From the IMG/VR virus record IMGVR_UViG_3300028548_001146, positions 1 through 27,766 of that record: a DNA stretch of 27,766 bases, one strand, 5' to 3'. A program made the position numbers and the translations under genes. Positions 13,464-22,577 of the stretch are shown here, piece after piece (within the stretch, counting starts at the first letter, position 1; every line of letters starts with the position of its first letter). Origin of the DNA: a virus. Below the pieces are notes generated by a model. The model was not told the DNA's origin. It did not search any database and was given only the letters and a program-made list of their open reading frames with translations.

Positions 13464-14087
13464 TTTTTTACTTTTTATATTAATACTCAATTTATTTTTA
13501 ATTTCCTTGTTTGTTATATTTTTAAACTTAGAAACATCATATTTGGCTGCCACTTTAATAGCATCCGAGATAGAATCAATAAATCCTAGTTCTAATGCTT
13601 CTTCAGCATTTAACCAAGTTTCTTCATCCATCATTTCTTTTACCTTGTCATAAGGTAATTTTGTTTTTTTAACATATATATCAGCAATCTCTCCACTAAT
13701 CTTATCTAAAAGCTTCGCTGTTTTTTTCATTTCTTTAGCTTCTCCCATTGCTCCACCCCAAGCGTTGTGGATCATAAATAAAGAGTTCTCAGCCATAACT
13801 ACATTATCAGCAGCTAAAGCAATAACACTACCCATACTAGCAGCAATGCCTTCAATGTAAACTGTAGTCTTTGCAGTCCTTTTCTTTATAATATTGTAGA
13901 TAGCCATTCCATCAAATACATCTCCACCCACACAATTAATGTGCAAATTCATTGGGGAGTCCTTAAAAGATTTGATTTCTTCAATGAATCCTTGAGCATT
14001 AACTCCACCCATTCCTATCTCATCAAAAATATAAACATCAACTACTTTAGATGCTTTTGAATTTATGTTATACCAATTTTCATTCAT
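13089..14087 (-). CDS. ClpP-type prohead protease fused to a scaffold-like domain
   Basis: 332 residues in two parts. Residues 15-190 are a ClpP-like serine protease: VGGDVFDGMAIYNII, the nucleophile Ser84 in GIAASMGS, His107 in MIHNAWGG, and the closing DEETWLNAEEALELGFID. Residues 209-332 are acidic and coiled-coil-like (ITELEGEKETLTMEVERLN type), as expected of a scaffold that is cut away during head maturation. An internal ATG at residue 209 may give the scaffold alone. The third catalytic residue seems to be Glu or Asp in DEET. The gene precedes the capsid gene by 18 bases. Confidence 0.88.
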   Translation of the reverse strand: MNENWYNINSKASKVVDVYIFDEIGMGGVNAQGFIEEIKSFKDSPMNLHINCVGGDVFDGMAIYNIIKKRTAKTTVYIEGIAASMGSVIALAADNVVMAENSLFMIHNAWGGAMGEAKEMKKTAKLLDKISGEIADIYVKKTKLPYDKVKEMMDEETWLNAEEALELGFIDSISDAIKVAAKYDVSKFKNITNKEIKNKLSINIKSKKMTDELKAWFNGKVEDIIARVKSENVDTDSKSNVEVTMSDEAEILNKFSDFETKVAEISGSVTELEGEKETLTMEVERLNGLLSKSNAKGTEISTDGDPAVVVENKVEGNDTKFWNGIVSKMNLK

Positions 14088-14142
14088 AGCAACAAAAATA
14101 AATTTATGTTATGACAATCTTACGCAACTTTTGGAACAAATT

Positions 14143-14463
14143 TTAATATGTGATATTTTCTGACTTACTTTGCTTTCTCCTCTCCTTGTAAACCACACTC
14201 TGAGCCTGTCTTTCAGATATATCATATTTGATAGATAAGTCCATAAAAGTATGAGTTCTATTGCCTTCATTGAATCTAAGCATACAGTCAAAATCATAGA
14301 TTATCATATAATTCCTAAGAATCTTTGGAGCTATAATTCCTTTCTCAATAAGATGCCTTATAGTATCTTTAGATGTAGGATCTATAAATCTTAAAGTAAC
14401 CTCATCATTTAATAAATCCATGTATTCTTCAACCACATCTATAGTGTTTTGCTTCTTAGCCAT
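14143..14463 (-). CDS. Helix-turn-helix protein, possible small terminase subunit or regulator
   Basis: 106 residues. The C-terminal third has a clear HTH layout: FMDLSIKYDISERQAQSVVYKERRK. The rest is helical (VVEEYMDLLNDEVTLRFIDP...TIRHLIEKGIIAPKILRNYMI). A small terminase subunit is possible because it lies just before the protease, but no large subunit is nearby, so a late-gene regulator is equally likely. It follows the 107-residue gene by three bases. Confidence 0.5.
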   Translation of the reverse strand: MAKKQNTIDVVEEYMDLLNDEVTLRFIDPTSKDTIRHLIEKGIIAPKILRNYMIIYDFDCMLRFNEGNRTHTFMDLSIKYDISERQAQSVVYKERRKQSKSENITY

Positions 14464-14466
14464 AGT

Positions 14467-14790
14467 TTATTTTTTAGATAAAACTTTCTTCTTTTTTTTG
14501 CTTTTAACCTTGACAGTTTCAGGTACTATTTCTTTTTTAATTCTCTCGTTAGAAACAAAGTCAGCAACTCTACTATAAAACTTAATAACAGTTTTTCTAC
14601 ATCCCTTACAATTTATGCTTTGTCTTACACTAGGAAAGTGTATAGCCCATAATCTAAAAAACTCATTTAATGTAGGAGTGCTATAAAGATTATTCCTCAT
14701 TTGAATATCATTAGCAGACTTTAAACTTACAATTAAATCTTTTTCTTCTTCTGATAATTTTGATGCAACAGTTTCAATAGGGTTTTCCAT
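14467..14790 (-). CDS. Hypothetical protein with basic tail, 107 residues
   Basis: The core contains LYSTPTLNEFFRLWAIHFP and CKGCRKTVIKFYSRV, with one CxxC pair. The end is very basic (KSKKKKKVLSKK). There is no membrane segment. The CxxC pair and basic tail would suit nucleic-acid binding or DNA packaging, but that is a guess. It lies between the Zn-binding gene and the HTH gene and is spaced as one operon with them. Confidence 0.5.
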   Translation of the reverse strand: MENPIETVASKLSEEEKDLIVSLKSANDIQMRNNLYSTPTLNEFFRLWAIHFPSVRQSINCKGCRKTVIKFYSRVADFVSNERIKKEIVPETVKVKSKKKKKVLSKK

Positions 14791-14808
14791 TTTATTATTA
14801 TTTAATTA

Positions 14809-15009
14809 TTATTCTTTCCATTTGTCTAAAGGACATTCTCCAAGATACTCTTTAGTGAGAGTTGTTTTAGCATCTAGGAAGCAACTGCATTTACCACATC
14901 TTGCTCCCTTAGTCCATTTAGGGTACTTCAGCATTGCGAAGTTCCTGTAAAAGTCGCATTTTTTACAGACATCTATTCTATCTTTCTTTACTTTTTTACT
15001 AACAAACAT
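14809..15009 (-). CDS. Small cysteine-rich Zn-binding protein (DUF6171-like)
   Basis: 66 residues with six cysteines: Cys15 and Cys18 (CKKC), then Cys38, Cys41 and Cys43 (CGKCSC), and Cys59 (ECPLDKW). The order CxxC...CGKCGC/SCxxxxK...CPxxxW is typical of a small phage family that I recall as DUF6171. It probably binds one or two zinc ions. It lies between the tape measure and the head genes. Its role in the virion or in late regulation is unknown. Confidence 0.65.
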   Translation of the reverse strand: MFVSKKVKKDRIDVCKKCDFYRNFAMLKYPKWTKGARCGKCSCFLDAKTTLTKEYLGECPLDKWKE

Positions 15010-15028
15010 TTGTTTATTTTTTTAATTA

Positions 15029-18000
15029 TTAAAAACTTGCGTTATTTTGAATTACACTAACTGTTGATTGGCTATCTGTTATGTCAGCTTCTACGACAAC
15101 TACTTTTCTTTGACCTTGCATAGCTCCTAACATTTGAGATTGATTAGATGCGTTAAAATTAGCTTCAGTAAATGAAGGAGAACTAAGTAGTCCACCATCA
15201 GCAAACTTAACACCTCCACCTGCCTCATTCATAGATGATAATTGACCTCTGAACATTGCTGTACTTCTTTTATTTATAACAGCTTCTCCACCCTCTAATT
15301 CATTTACTCTACCACCTACTGCAAACTTAACTCCTCCATTCGCATGACTTGCTCCATGAACCATTCCTCCATTAGCAAATTTATTACCATCATCAATTAT
15401 ACCTCCATCTTCAAACATCTTCATAACCTTCATAACCATAGCAGCCATAGCTACCATAGCAATTATACCGAAAGCCCCTAACCCTTTAGCAGATCCTAAA
15501 ATAACACTTGTAGCTTTTGGAGCTAGACCGACAGTTTCAACCATAGTTTCAGTTGTTGTTGCTGCAATATTTGCTGTTGTAGCTTTTACTCCAAGTAATT
15601 TAGCTACTGTAGACTTACCTTCAATAATAACTCCTATTGATTTTTCAAAATTAAATAAAGCTTCTGCTAATGCTGCTGCTTTAGTGATAGCTTCTCCTGC
15701 TTTTTTAACGCTATTTAAAGCTTTGTTTTCTCCTGCAACATCCTGCAATGCACTTCCTAAATCCCCTAAATCTTTTAAATGTTCCTCTCTACTTTTAGCT
15801 TGTTTTTTATTATTCTTATCTTCTTCTTTTATGCCTTTCATCTTAAGGTTTTGAATCTTAGTTTCAAGGTCTAAACGAATATGTAAATTACTTTCTAGAA
15901 TAGGCAATAAAGCTAATTCGGCTTCAGCTCTACTTATAGCTGCATTTCTTAATTCAACCTCTGCCTCTTTTAGTGTTTTAGTTCCTGCTAAATAATCTTT
16001 CATTACATCTATTCTCTCCTGAGATATAGTATTTTGTAGGTCTTGGTTTTTTTTATCTTCTGCTTCTGAATTTAATTTAGCTTGTCCTTTAAGTCTTAAA
16101 GACATAATCTTATTATCTATAGCACTAATATCTTCTGAATAATTAACCATTATTTTTCTCATTTTTCTAAGATGAGTTATTTCTCCATTCAAAAGATTAT
16201 TATCAAATTCTTCTTTTGTTGTTGTACTGTTAAGGTATTTTTTTTGTTCTGCTTCTATTGATTCTCTAAATCTAATATCTTCAGCTTCTTTCTCGCCTTT
16301 AAAAGCTTTCTCTAGGGCTTCCCTTCTAATTTGACCCTCCTTTGCTATAATCCTTAGCTTTTTATCTTCAAACTCCTTAATTGTTGCATCACTATCTTTT
16401 ACCGTTTTTGCTGCTGCTGCACGTTCTGCTTCGAATACTCCGGCCAATGTTCCTCCCCTAGTTGCATCTTTTGCTAACATCATCTCCCATTTACCTTTGT
16501 CTTTACCAAGTAAGTTTGTCCACTTACCTATAAATTCATCTTCTATTTCTGTCTTTTTATTGCTAAACGATTTTATCCATTTATCTGCTTTATCTAAAGC
16601 AGGTTGTATTTGGTCTAATGATGTTGGAAGTCCTTCTCCAAGAGCTTTATTAAGTTTATCTTGTGCTTTTGTAGTTTGTTCTAACTCTCCTCTATAAGCT
16701 TCCATTCCACTTGACATACCACCCATTGCATCACTAGCAAAAAAGAATTTTTCTGCTAGAACACCCAATCCCACTACTAAAGCACCAACACCTGTTCTTA
16801 TCATACTAGCTCTAGTAATTATAAGCTGTCTATTGAAAAGTTTAGTAGCATTAGTGGCTATAATTGCAACTCCTGTATAAGCCATTGTACCTAACTTATA
16901 AAGACCTATCCATTTAACAGCATCTACTAGAAGTTTAATCATTTTAACAATACTGTCTGAATTTTTTGTCATTGCATTAATAGCTAGAGCTATATTATTG
17001 ACAAAATCTTGCAAACCACTACCTAGTTTATCAACAAGCTCTATAGACAGACCTTGCGTTGCTGATGTTAATCTTAAGAAAGCCCCCTGAAGTGTATCTC
17101 CAATAATACTTGCTGCTTCTTTAGCTGCACCTTCAGCTTCTTTTAAATCTTTTGTTAATTGAATGACTCTTGCACTACCTTTAACCATTACATTAAATGC
17201 AGCAACTTGTCTTATATTAACAAGCCCATCTAGAGTATCACTACTAGCAGTATTTAATTTAAGTAAAGCTTTCTCTAAATCATCAGAACTCCTTACTGTA
17301 AATCCTAAAAACTTAGATAAGTCAGATGATGAATCTTTCATCTTTAAGAATATATTCCTCATAGATGTACCTGCAATAGAGGCTTCAATACCTGCATCCG
17401 TAAGAGTACCCATAATAGCTGCAGTATCTTCTATCTCTATATTCATTCCTGCTGCAATAGGAGCAACTTTAGTCATAGATGTTTGCCATTTCTCAATATC
17501 TAGTGCAGATGAGTTAAATGCAAGTGTCATTACATCAACCACTCTGTTAGTTTCACTAGCATGTAATCCAAAACCTCTAACTGCTGCTCCTGCTACGATT
17601 GCTGCCCTTGCTAAATCACTACCTGTTGCAGTAGCTAATAGTAATGTTGCTTCTTGTGCATTTAATATTTCACTTGTTGTAAATCCTAATTTAGCAAAAT
17701 TAGTTTGAAGTTCAGCAACTTGCTGTGCAGTAAAAAATGTTGTACGACCTAAATCTTGAGCTGTTTGAGATAATTTTTTAAATTCCTGTTCACTAGCTCC
17801 TGTTATTGCTTTAACTTTAGCCATCTGAAACTCAAACTCTGTAAATGTATTCACTACTCCACTTAAAGCTCTACTTACCATTCTAAACGCACCCACTACA
17901 ATTCCAATAGCTGCAGCACCTTTAATGAACTGCTTTGCCATTCCATTAGATGACTTAGTGGCTGCTTTTGTTGCTTTAGTAGAACCACTTAAATCTTTCT

Positions 18001-18208
18001 TTAGATTTCTTAAATCCTTAGATTGATTTTTAATTGCTTTAGAAGAATCTATATATCCTTTTGTAGATTCTTTGGTAGCTTTCTTCCCGTTAGCGATTTC
18101 TTTTTCATAATCGCTAGTTTCTTTTCTTAATTCTTTTAATGATTTCTTTAAATCAGCAACCTGCTTAATGTTTTTGATTTCTACCTCTATTGCTACCTTA
18201 CTTGCCAT
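15029..18208 (-). CDS. Tail tape-measure protein (TP901 family-like)
   Basis: 1059 residues. The N-terminus is a basic coiled coil. Residues about 115-330 hold the TP901 core: ITGASEQEFKKLSQTAQDLG, AQQVAELQTNFAKLGF, VVDVMTLAFNSSALDIEKW and GIEASIAGTSMRNIFLKM. Long charged helices follow. A hydrophobic stretch (FGIIAMVAMAAMVMKV) and Gly-rich repeats such as FADGG, FANGG and FAVGG close the protein. It sets tail length and spans the tube. At about 0.15 nm per residue the tail would be near 160 nm. It lies upstream of the head genes, opposite to the normal order. Confidence 0.9.
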   Translation of the reverse strand: MASKVAIEVEIKNIKQVADLKKSLKELRKETSDYEKEIANGKKATKESTKGYIDSSKAIKNQSKDLRNLKKDLSGSTKATKAATKSSNGMAKQFIKGAAAIGIVVGAFRMVSRALSGVVNTFTEFEFQMAKVKAITGASEQEFKKLSQTAQDLGRTTFFTAQQVAELQTNFAKLGFTTSEILNAQEATLLLATATGSDLARAAIVAGAAVRGFGLHASETNRVVDVMTLAFNSSALDIEKWQTSMTKVAPIAAGMNIEIEDTAAIMGTLTDAGIEASIAGTSMRNIFLKMKDSSSDLSKFLGFTVRSSDDLEKALLKLNTASSDTLDGLVNIRQVAAFNVMVKGSARVIQLTKDLKEAEGAAKEAASIIGDTLQGAFLRLTSATQGLSIELVDKLGSGLQDFVNNIALAINAMTKNSDSIVKMIKLLVDAVKWIGLYKLGTMAYTGVAIIATNATKLFNRQLIITRASMIRTGVGALVVGLGVLAEKFFFASDAMGGMSSGMEAYRGELEQTTKAQDKLNKALGEGLPTSLDQIQPALDKADKWIKSFSNKKTEIEDEFIGKWTNLLGKDKGKWEMMLAKDATRGGTLAGVFEAERAAAAKTVKDSDATIKEFEDKKLRIIAKEGQIRREALEKAFKGEKEAEDIRFRESIEAEQKKYLNSTTTKEEFDNNLLNGEITHLRKMRKIMVNYSEDISAIDNKIMSLRLKGQAKLNSEAEDKKNQDLQNTISQERIDVMKDYLAGTKTLKEAEVELRNAAISRAEAELALLPILESNLHIRLDLETKIQNLKMKGIKEEDKNNKKQAKSREEHLKDLGDLGSALQDVAGENKALNSVKKAGEAITKAAALAEALFNFEKSIGVIIEGKSTVAKLLGVKATTANIAATTTETMVETVGLAPKATSVILGSAKGLGAFGIIAMVAMAAMVMKVMKMFEDGGIIDDGNKFANGGMVHGASHANGGVKFAVGGRVNELEGGEAVINKRSTAMFRGQLSSMNEAGGGVKFADGGLLSSPSFTEANFNASNQSQMLGAMQGQRKVVVVEADITDSQSTVSVIQNNASF

Positions 18209-18219
18209 ATATATTTATT

Positions 18220-18744
18220 TTAACCTATTGTTAATTTAATTTCTTTCTTTACTAATTCTTTATCTACAATACCTTGAACATCTTTCACTATTGAATCTTC
18301 TATCCTTTTAATTGCTCCACTTTTCTTCCAACTTTCTCTTGCAAAATCTATAAAGAAATACCTTCTTTTTGCAACTACTTTACCTCCTTCAGTATAATAT
18401 CCATCTTCTAGTTTCTCCTTAACACTACTTACAAAATTAGCCCTTTCATGTTCACTACCAAATGTTAGCTCTCCATTTTTTTCCTTATCATAAGTCCAAT
18501 TGTCTATAGCATTATAACTAGCATTAACACCTGTAGATTTTCCATCATTAACTAACCACATATAAGGAGTGTCATTAAGAATTTGAAGTGAAATTGAATC
18601 AGTCCTATTTACTATGTTATAATAAAATCCATCTCTCAATGTACCTTTTCCTATATGCTTTTGAAGGGTAAGTTCTTTTTTTAAAGCATCAATAATTGTC
18701 TTATTTTCTGTAGCTAAGGCTTGTTTTATTTTTAATAAATCCAT
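18220..18744 (-). CDS. HK97 gp10-like tail/neck completion protein
   Basis: 174 residues. A leading helix (IKQALATENKTIIDALKKEL) is followed by strands, the motif LNDTPYMWLVNDGKSTG (compare Y..~VE.G in gp10 proteins), and a final AKRRYFFIDFARESW helix. Proteins of this type sit at the head-tail joint or help end the tail. It shares one base with the gene before it and stands 11 bases before the tape measure. The match is by pattern, so moderate confidence. Confidence 0.55.
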   Translation of the reverse strand: MDLLKIKQALATENKTIIDALKKELTLQKHIGKGTLRDGFYYNIVNRTDSISLQILNDTPYMWLVNDGKSTGVNASYNAIDNWTYDKEKNGELTFGSEHERANFVSSVKEKLEDGYYTEGGKVVAKRRYFFIDFARESWKKSGAIKRIEDSIVKDVQGIVDKELVKKEIKLTIG

Positions 18745-19475
18745 TAATCAGTATAAGGAGGCTCTCCTTTATCTAATGGTATAGTAGCACTACCCCTCCT
18801 CCTTAATACCTTTGAAATTCCAACTAAAATTATATCAGAAACAACAGGCATTTTATATTCTTTTTTTTCTTTAACGCTAATTGAAGATATATCAACTGAA
18901 TTTCCATCAACAGTAGATTCAAAAGTAATACAAATAATATCTGCAGTACTGTAAGCTTTAAAATTAAAAGTTAATTCACTTGAAGGTATTTCATAAGATT
19001 TTATTTCTGACTCGAGTAAGGGATAAGGAAATCGTGAGGATTTATAAACTGTTGAAACCTTTACAGTTCCTATCTTTGTGTTTTGGTGTAAGTTTATAGT
19101 GGCAGAATATTCAGATCCTTTGTATAATTGTTTTAATTCTTGAAATACTCCTGAAACACTAGAAACTCCCTCTATAGCTGCTGAACTAATCTTTATGATA
19201 TTATCAACTGATATTGGAGGGGTAACAGAGGTTTGTGAATTTCCATTTGAAGAAAATCTAAACCAACCTGAACCACCATTATAAGTAGGTAGATTAGCCA
19301 ACGCCACAGCTTCTGTAGCATAAGCAACAGTTGAGGTTTCTATGTTTTCAACTGATAGCGTTGAAGGTATGAACGAAGAACCATAAGATGAATATTCTCC
19401 TGATAAGAATGGTGCAGATATGAATACATCTAAACCATCTTCTAATGCTTGCCCTCTACTATTTATTTGTTCCAT
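18744..19475 (-). CDS. Tail-associated protein with a carbohydrate-binding-like insert
   Basis: 243 residues. Residues about 75-215 follow the jelly-roll layout of CBM4/9-like modules: WFRFSSNG, LYKGSEYSATINL, IGTVKVST, FNFKAYSTADIICITFES and a final VDISSISVKE. This region is flanked by unrelated ends, MEQINSRGQALEDGLDVFIS and RRRGSATIPLDKGEPPYTD, as if the module had been placed inside a smaller virion protein. A role in binding host surface glycans is plausible. The host protein of the insert is not recognised. Confidence 0.5.
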   Translation of the reverse strand: MEQINSRGQALEDGLDVFISAPFLSGEYSSYGSSFIPSTLSVENIETSTVAYATEAVALANLPTYNGGSGWFRFSSNGNSQTSVTPPISVDNIIKISSAAIEGVSSVSGVFQELKQLYKGSEYSATINLHQNTKIGTVKVSTVYKSSRFPYPLLESEIKSYEIPSSELTFNFKAYSTADIICITFESTVDGNSVDISSISVKEKKEYKMPVVSDIILVGISKVLRRRGSATIPLDKGEPPYTD

Positions 19476-19477
19476 TT

Positions 19478-22400
19478 TTAATTATTATTAAATGATGTGT
19501 CAGCAGACAGAAATCCCAAATCCTGCCAAAGAACTAATTCAACTTTAGTGACTTCATTATTATTTGGTCTATAGTCTATAATGTTGTTTATCCTGTAATA
19601 ATACCCATCAATATAAACTAACCTTCTTAAATCTAAAGTATTTATATCAGATAATTTAAGATTAATATATACTGTTTTAATTCTAGGATTTGACTTAACC
19701 TGTTCTATCATTTTTTGATAGTAAGTTTGATATAATCCTTTAAAAGGAATGGGAGATGTAACTGTATTATTAGCCCTCACAAAAGTACCTTGATTAAGAC
19801 TATTATATGTTAATGGTTGTCTAGGATTAACAGAATCGGTAAGCGAATCATAACTAGAAGCTACACAAAGAAATTTATATTGATTAGTACCTGTAAATCC
19901 GGGCTTTAAATAAAACTGCTCAGTAGATCCCCAAGACTGAGTCCTTGTTTGAAATCTTTCAGGAGAAGGAGGAGTAACATAGTCACTCATTTTGACATAA
20001 TTAAGAAGTCTAGGCATAAAGTCATAAGCATAAGGAGGTCTACAGGAACTTCCGGGAGTTGGAATAGCTCCTGTATCACAAAGACCCCAAAGATTAGCTC
20101 TATATGGTGTTAATGGTGCCATATTTCCAAGCCTAGTACCATAATAACTCTCTCCATCCTGAGAGCTATAACTTCCTGCAAAGAATGGGTTTTCAAATAA
20201 GGTAGTACCTATTTTAAACTCGGAGCTAAGAAATTCTCTGTAAGGGTGTTCATCATGTATTCCATCCCAATAAGTATCTCCATGAGCTTCTACTACCTTA
20301 TCATTAGAATCCGATTTATATTTAAAAATAAACTCTCTACTTAATTCAGACTGAATCCATTTATCATCTTGTATTCGAGATAAATCTACCTTATAAGTCC
20401 AATCTATAGCTTCATTTTGATTGCTATAGAAATCATCAAATGGTTCCATATAAACAATCTTTGAAACTGCGTCTGTTGTGAGCTGAAGATTAAAAGCGTG
20501 TATAACTCCCTTCAAAAAACCCATCTGAGTGCTTGAGTTATCTATAACATTTTTCAAGTCAAATGTTTGCCCATACTCAACCCTCTCTCCCTTGTGAATT
20601 ATACTTATACGACCATTAATAGATGAACTATTACCTGATCCATATCCTGTTGGAGATGAACCACCCCAAATAGACAAATCATAACCTATAGTTGCTGATG
20701 TAGGTGGATTAAGAATATTTGAATCTGCCCATTCTGCTTGTTTCATACATCTAAATCTAACTCTATCTCCTTTATTAAGCCATACATCATCTAGTGTAAT
20801 CCCTGAAAAATTAAAAGATTTATCAGCAGCAGGAGGTAGTCCACCGGGATCAGAACAAGTTTGAGTATAAGGGTAAGCTGTTTGAGGAAACCCATCCATT
20901 CTACCAATATCCACCCATGATGTTGCTGTAGACTGCCCTGCTGTTTGTACTTCAATTCTAATTTGAACATAACCAATTGTTTGGTATGCATATGCAGAAC
21001 TTGTTCCTTCGCATATTGAATTTAACCAACCACCAATATCCGTTGCACTTATCTCATAAAATCCATATTCTTTAATAGTAAAAAATCCACTACCTGTACT
21101 ATACATAGAGCCATCATCAATAATATTCATATTTCCTCCTGCGTTCCACTCAATAGTAGATGCACTCCATTCAGGGTCGCCTTGACCCACAGGAGTAGTT
21201 AAGAGAAAACCTTTTTCTGCTACATAACCATTACCATCAAATGACATATAAACACTATTATCTGAAATTCTTTTACTTACATTGTTGTGGAGAAAATTAG
21301 GAAGAAGCATTACTAGTTTTTTAAAATTTGCTTTTAATCCTGATGCACTCGTTTCTTCCATAAATTTAGAAACAAGAGTATACCCTTCTTGCAAAAATAT
21401 TTGCTTCATAATATCATAAATAAATATAGCAGGTCGCCAATTCATTTGAGGTGTTGGAGTTTCCATTTTAACTCCATTATTATAGTGACCTGCATAACCA
21501 ATCTTTGCTGCAATACCATTCCACATCTGAGAAGCAGTCATAAGAAGTTGTAGAGAACCTGATATACCTCCTACATTTGTAGCTCCATAACCTACTTGAG
21601 GGTAAGTTATAGGATTATCGTTTACAGATACAGTTCCTGAAGTATTAGTCTTTGATGTAGCACTATCTGCATCCCAAGATTCTATTATTTTATCTCTATT
21701 AGCTTTAAGTCCTATTCCTGAATTTCCTGTTCTTCCATTAAGATTATCCCAACCACTTCCATCTTGAATACTATTAACACTTAAATCCATTAATAGTTTA
21801 TTGTCTAATGATGCAGCCCAACTAACATTATTTCCATAAAAAACACAAGAATAATACTTAGGTTCATTTGCCTTGCTTATTTGAGTTACCTGAAGCAATC
21901 CTACTATAGATAGATTACTATCAACAATTATTCTGCATGGTTTTTGATTTGATATTGAATTGGTTCTCAAATAAGACCCTTCTTCATAAGAAGATTTCAA
22001 AATTATATTATTGTTCTTTGTAGCAGGTATTTTAAATGTCTTACTGTATGTTCCTGTCCTTGAATCTAAATTCCTTGCTTCAGATATAGAAAAACTCAAT
22101 GCAAGAGGAAAATCCTCTGAATCTCCAACATCTAAACTACCTATAACACTTTCATCCCAATTAATACCATTTCTTTTGGTTACTCTACAGGTTATAGTTC
22201 CTGCTGCAGAAGATTGTGCAAAAATTCTAATACCTTGACTCCCTGCTGCAGTAAAAAACTCAGAATTTGTACCATTACTTGCTCTACGCATAGAACTACT
22301 AACTCCAATTGCAGTTGTAGCTGAACCAATAGTAGAAATACCTATATCTCCTGCTCCTGACTTATTTGAAATAGTCATTGATATTTCATATACTGCACCA

Positions 22401-22576
22401 TCAATTAGATTTCCTGTGCAAGGGGTAATAAATCTAGCAGAAGAACCTCCTGTAGTTATAGATGCAGCTCCATCATTAAGTATAGTCCAAGTGCTAGTGC
22501 TAGTAGCAAGACTAAAATTTAATTGATTATTAGAGAAATCATCATATTTGTAATCTAAAAGCTGTATATCAATCAT
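19478..22576 (-). CDS. Large tail (baseplate or distal tail) protein with inserted sugar-binding-like module
   Basis: 1032 residues. The start, MIDIQLLDYKYDDFSNNQLNF, and the later DFPLALSFSISEARNLDSR with YSKTFKIPATKNNN match a family of Bacteroidetes phage tail proteins. Between them (about 26-137) lies a jelly-roll-like insert with WTILNDGAAS, LIDGAVYEISMTI and GIRIFAQSSAAGTI. The remainder includes MGFLKGVIHAFNLQLTTDA and KIVYMEPFDDFY, which resembles tail-hub type sections, and long Ser/Gly/Tyr-rich parts. It probably forms the tail tip and may contact the host. The stop lies two bases before the next gene. Confidence 0.6.
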   Translation of the reverse strand: MIDIQLLDYKYDDFSNNQLNFSLATSTSTWTILNDGAASITTGGSSARFITPCTGNLIDGAVYEISMTISNKSGAGDIGISTIGSATTAIGVSSSMRRASNGTNSEFFTAAGSQGIRIFAQSSAAGTITCRVTKRNGINWDESVIGSLDVGDSEDFPLALSFSISEARNLDSRTGTYSKTFKIPATKNNNIILKSSYEEGSYLRTNSISNQKPCRIIVDSNLSIVGLLQVTQISKANEPKYYSCVFYGNNVSWAASLDNKLLMDLSVNSIQDGSGWDNLNGRTGNSGIGLKANRDKIIESWDADSATSKTNTSGTVSVNDNPITYPQVGYGATNVGGISGSLQLLMTASQMWNGIAAKIGYAGHYNNGVKMETPTPQMNWRPAIFIYDIMKQIFLQEGYTLVSKFMEETSASGLKANFKKLVMLLPNFLHNNVSKRISDNSVYMSFDGNGYVAEKGFLLTTPVGQGDPEWSASTIEWNAGGNMNIIDDGSMYSTGSGFFTIKEYGFYEISATDIGGWLNSICEGTSSAYAYQTIGYVQIRIEVQTAGQSTATSWVDIGRMDGFPQTAYPYTQTCSDPGGLPPAADKSFNFSGITLDDVWLNKGDRVRFRCMKQAEWADSNILNPPTSATIGYDLSIWGGSSPTGYGSGNSSSINGRISIIHKGERVEYGQTFDLKNVIDNSSTQMGFLKGVIHAFNLQLTTDAVSKIVYMEPFDDFYSNQNEAIDWTYKVDLSRIQDDKWIQSELSREFIFKYKSDSNDKVVEAHGDTYWDGIHDEHPYREFLSSEFKIGTTLFENPFFAGSYSSQDGESYYGTRLGNMAPLTPYRANLWGLCDTGAIPTPGSSCRPPYAYDFMPRLLNYVKMSDYVTPPSPERFQTRTQSWGSTEQFYLKPGFTGTNQYKFLCVASSYDSLTDSVNPRQPLTYNSLNQGTFVRANNTVTSPIPFKGLYQTYYQKMIEQVKSNPRIKTVYINLKLSDINTLDLRRLVYIDGYYYRINNIIDYRPNNNEVTKVELVLWQDLGFLSADTSFNNN

Positions 22577-22577
22577 A

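Noticed and set aside
13150-13653. 167-residue plus-strand frame opposite the protease-scaffold gene
   Set aside because: Antisense of an intact ClpP-scaffold gene, with Ser/Phe/Leu-rich composition and no motif; a shadow.
14109-14297. 62-residue frame overlapping the HTH gene
   Set aside because: It lies inside the 106-residue HTH gene in another frame and its translation has no domain-like pattern; it is a shadow.
17163-17708. 181-residue plus-strand frame inside the tape measure
   Set aside because: It is the antisense of the well-supported TP901 core and rich in Ser, Ala, Leu and Ile, as expected for a shadow of an Ala/Thr-rich gene.
20791-20991. 66-residue minus-strand frame in the 1032-residue tail gene
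   Set aside because: Fully inside the tail gene in another frame, with low-complexity Leu-rich translation and no leader.
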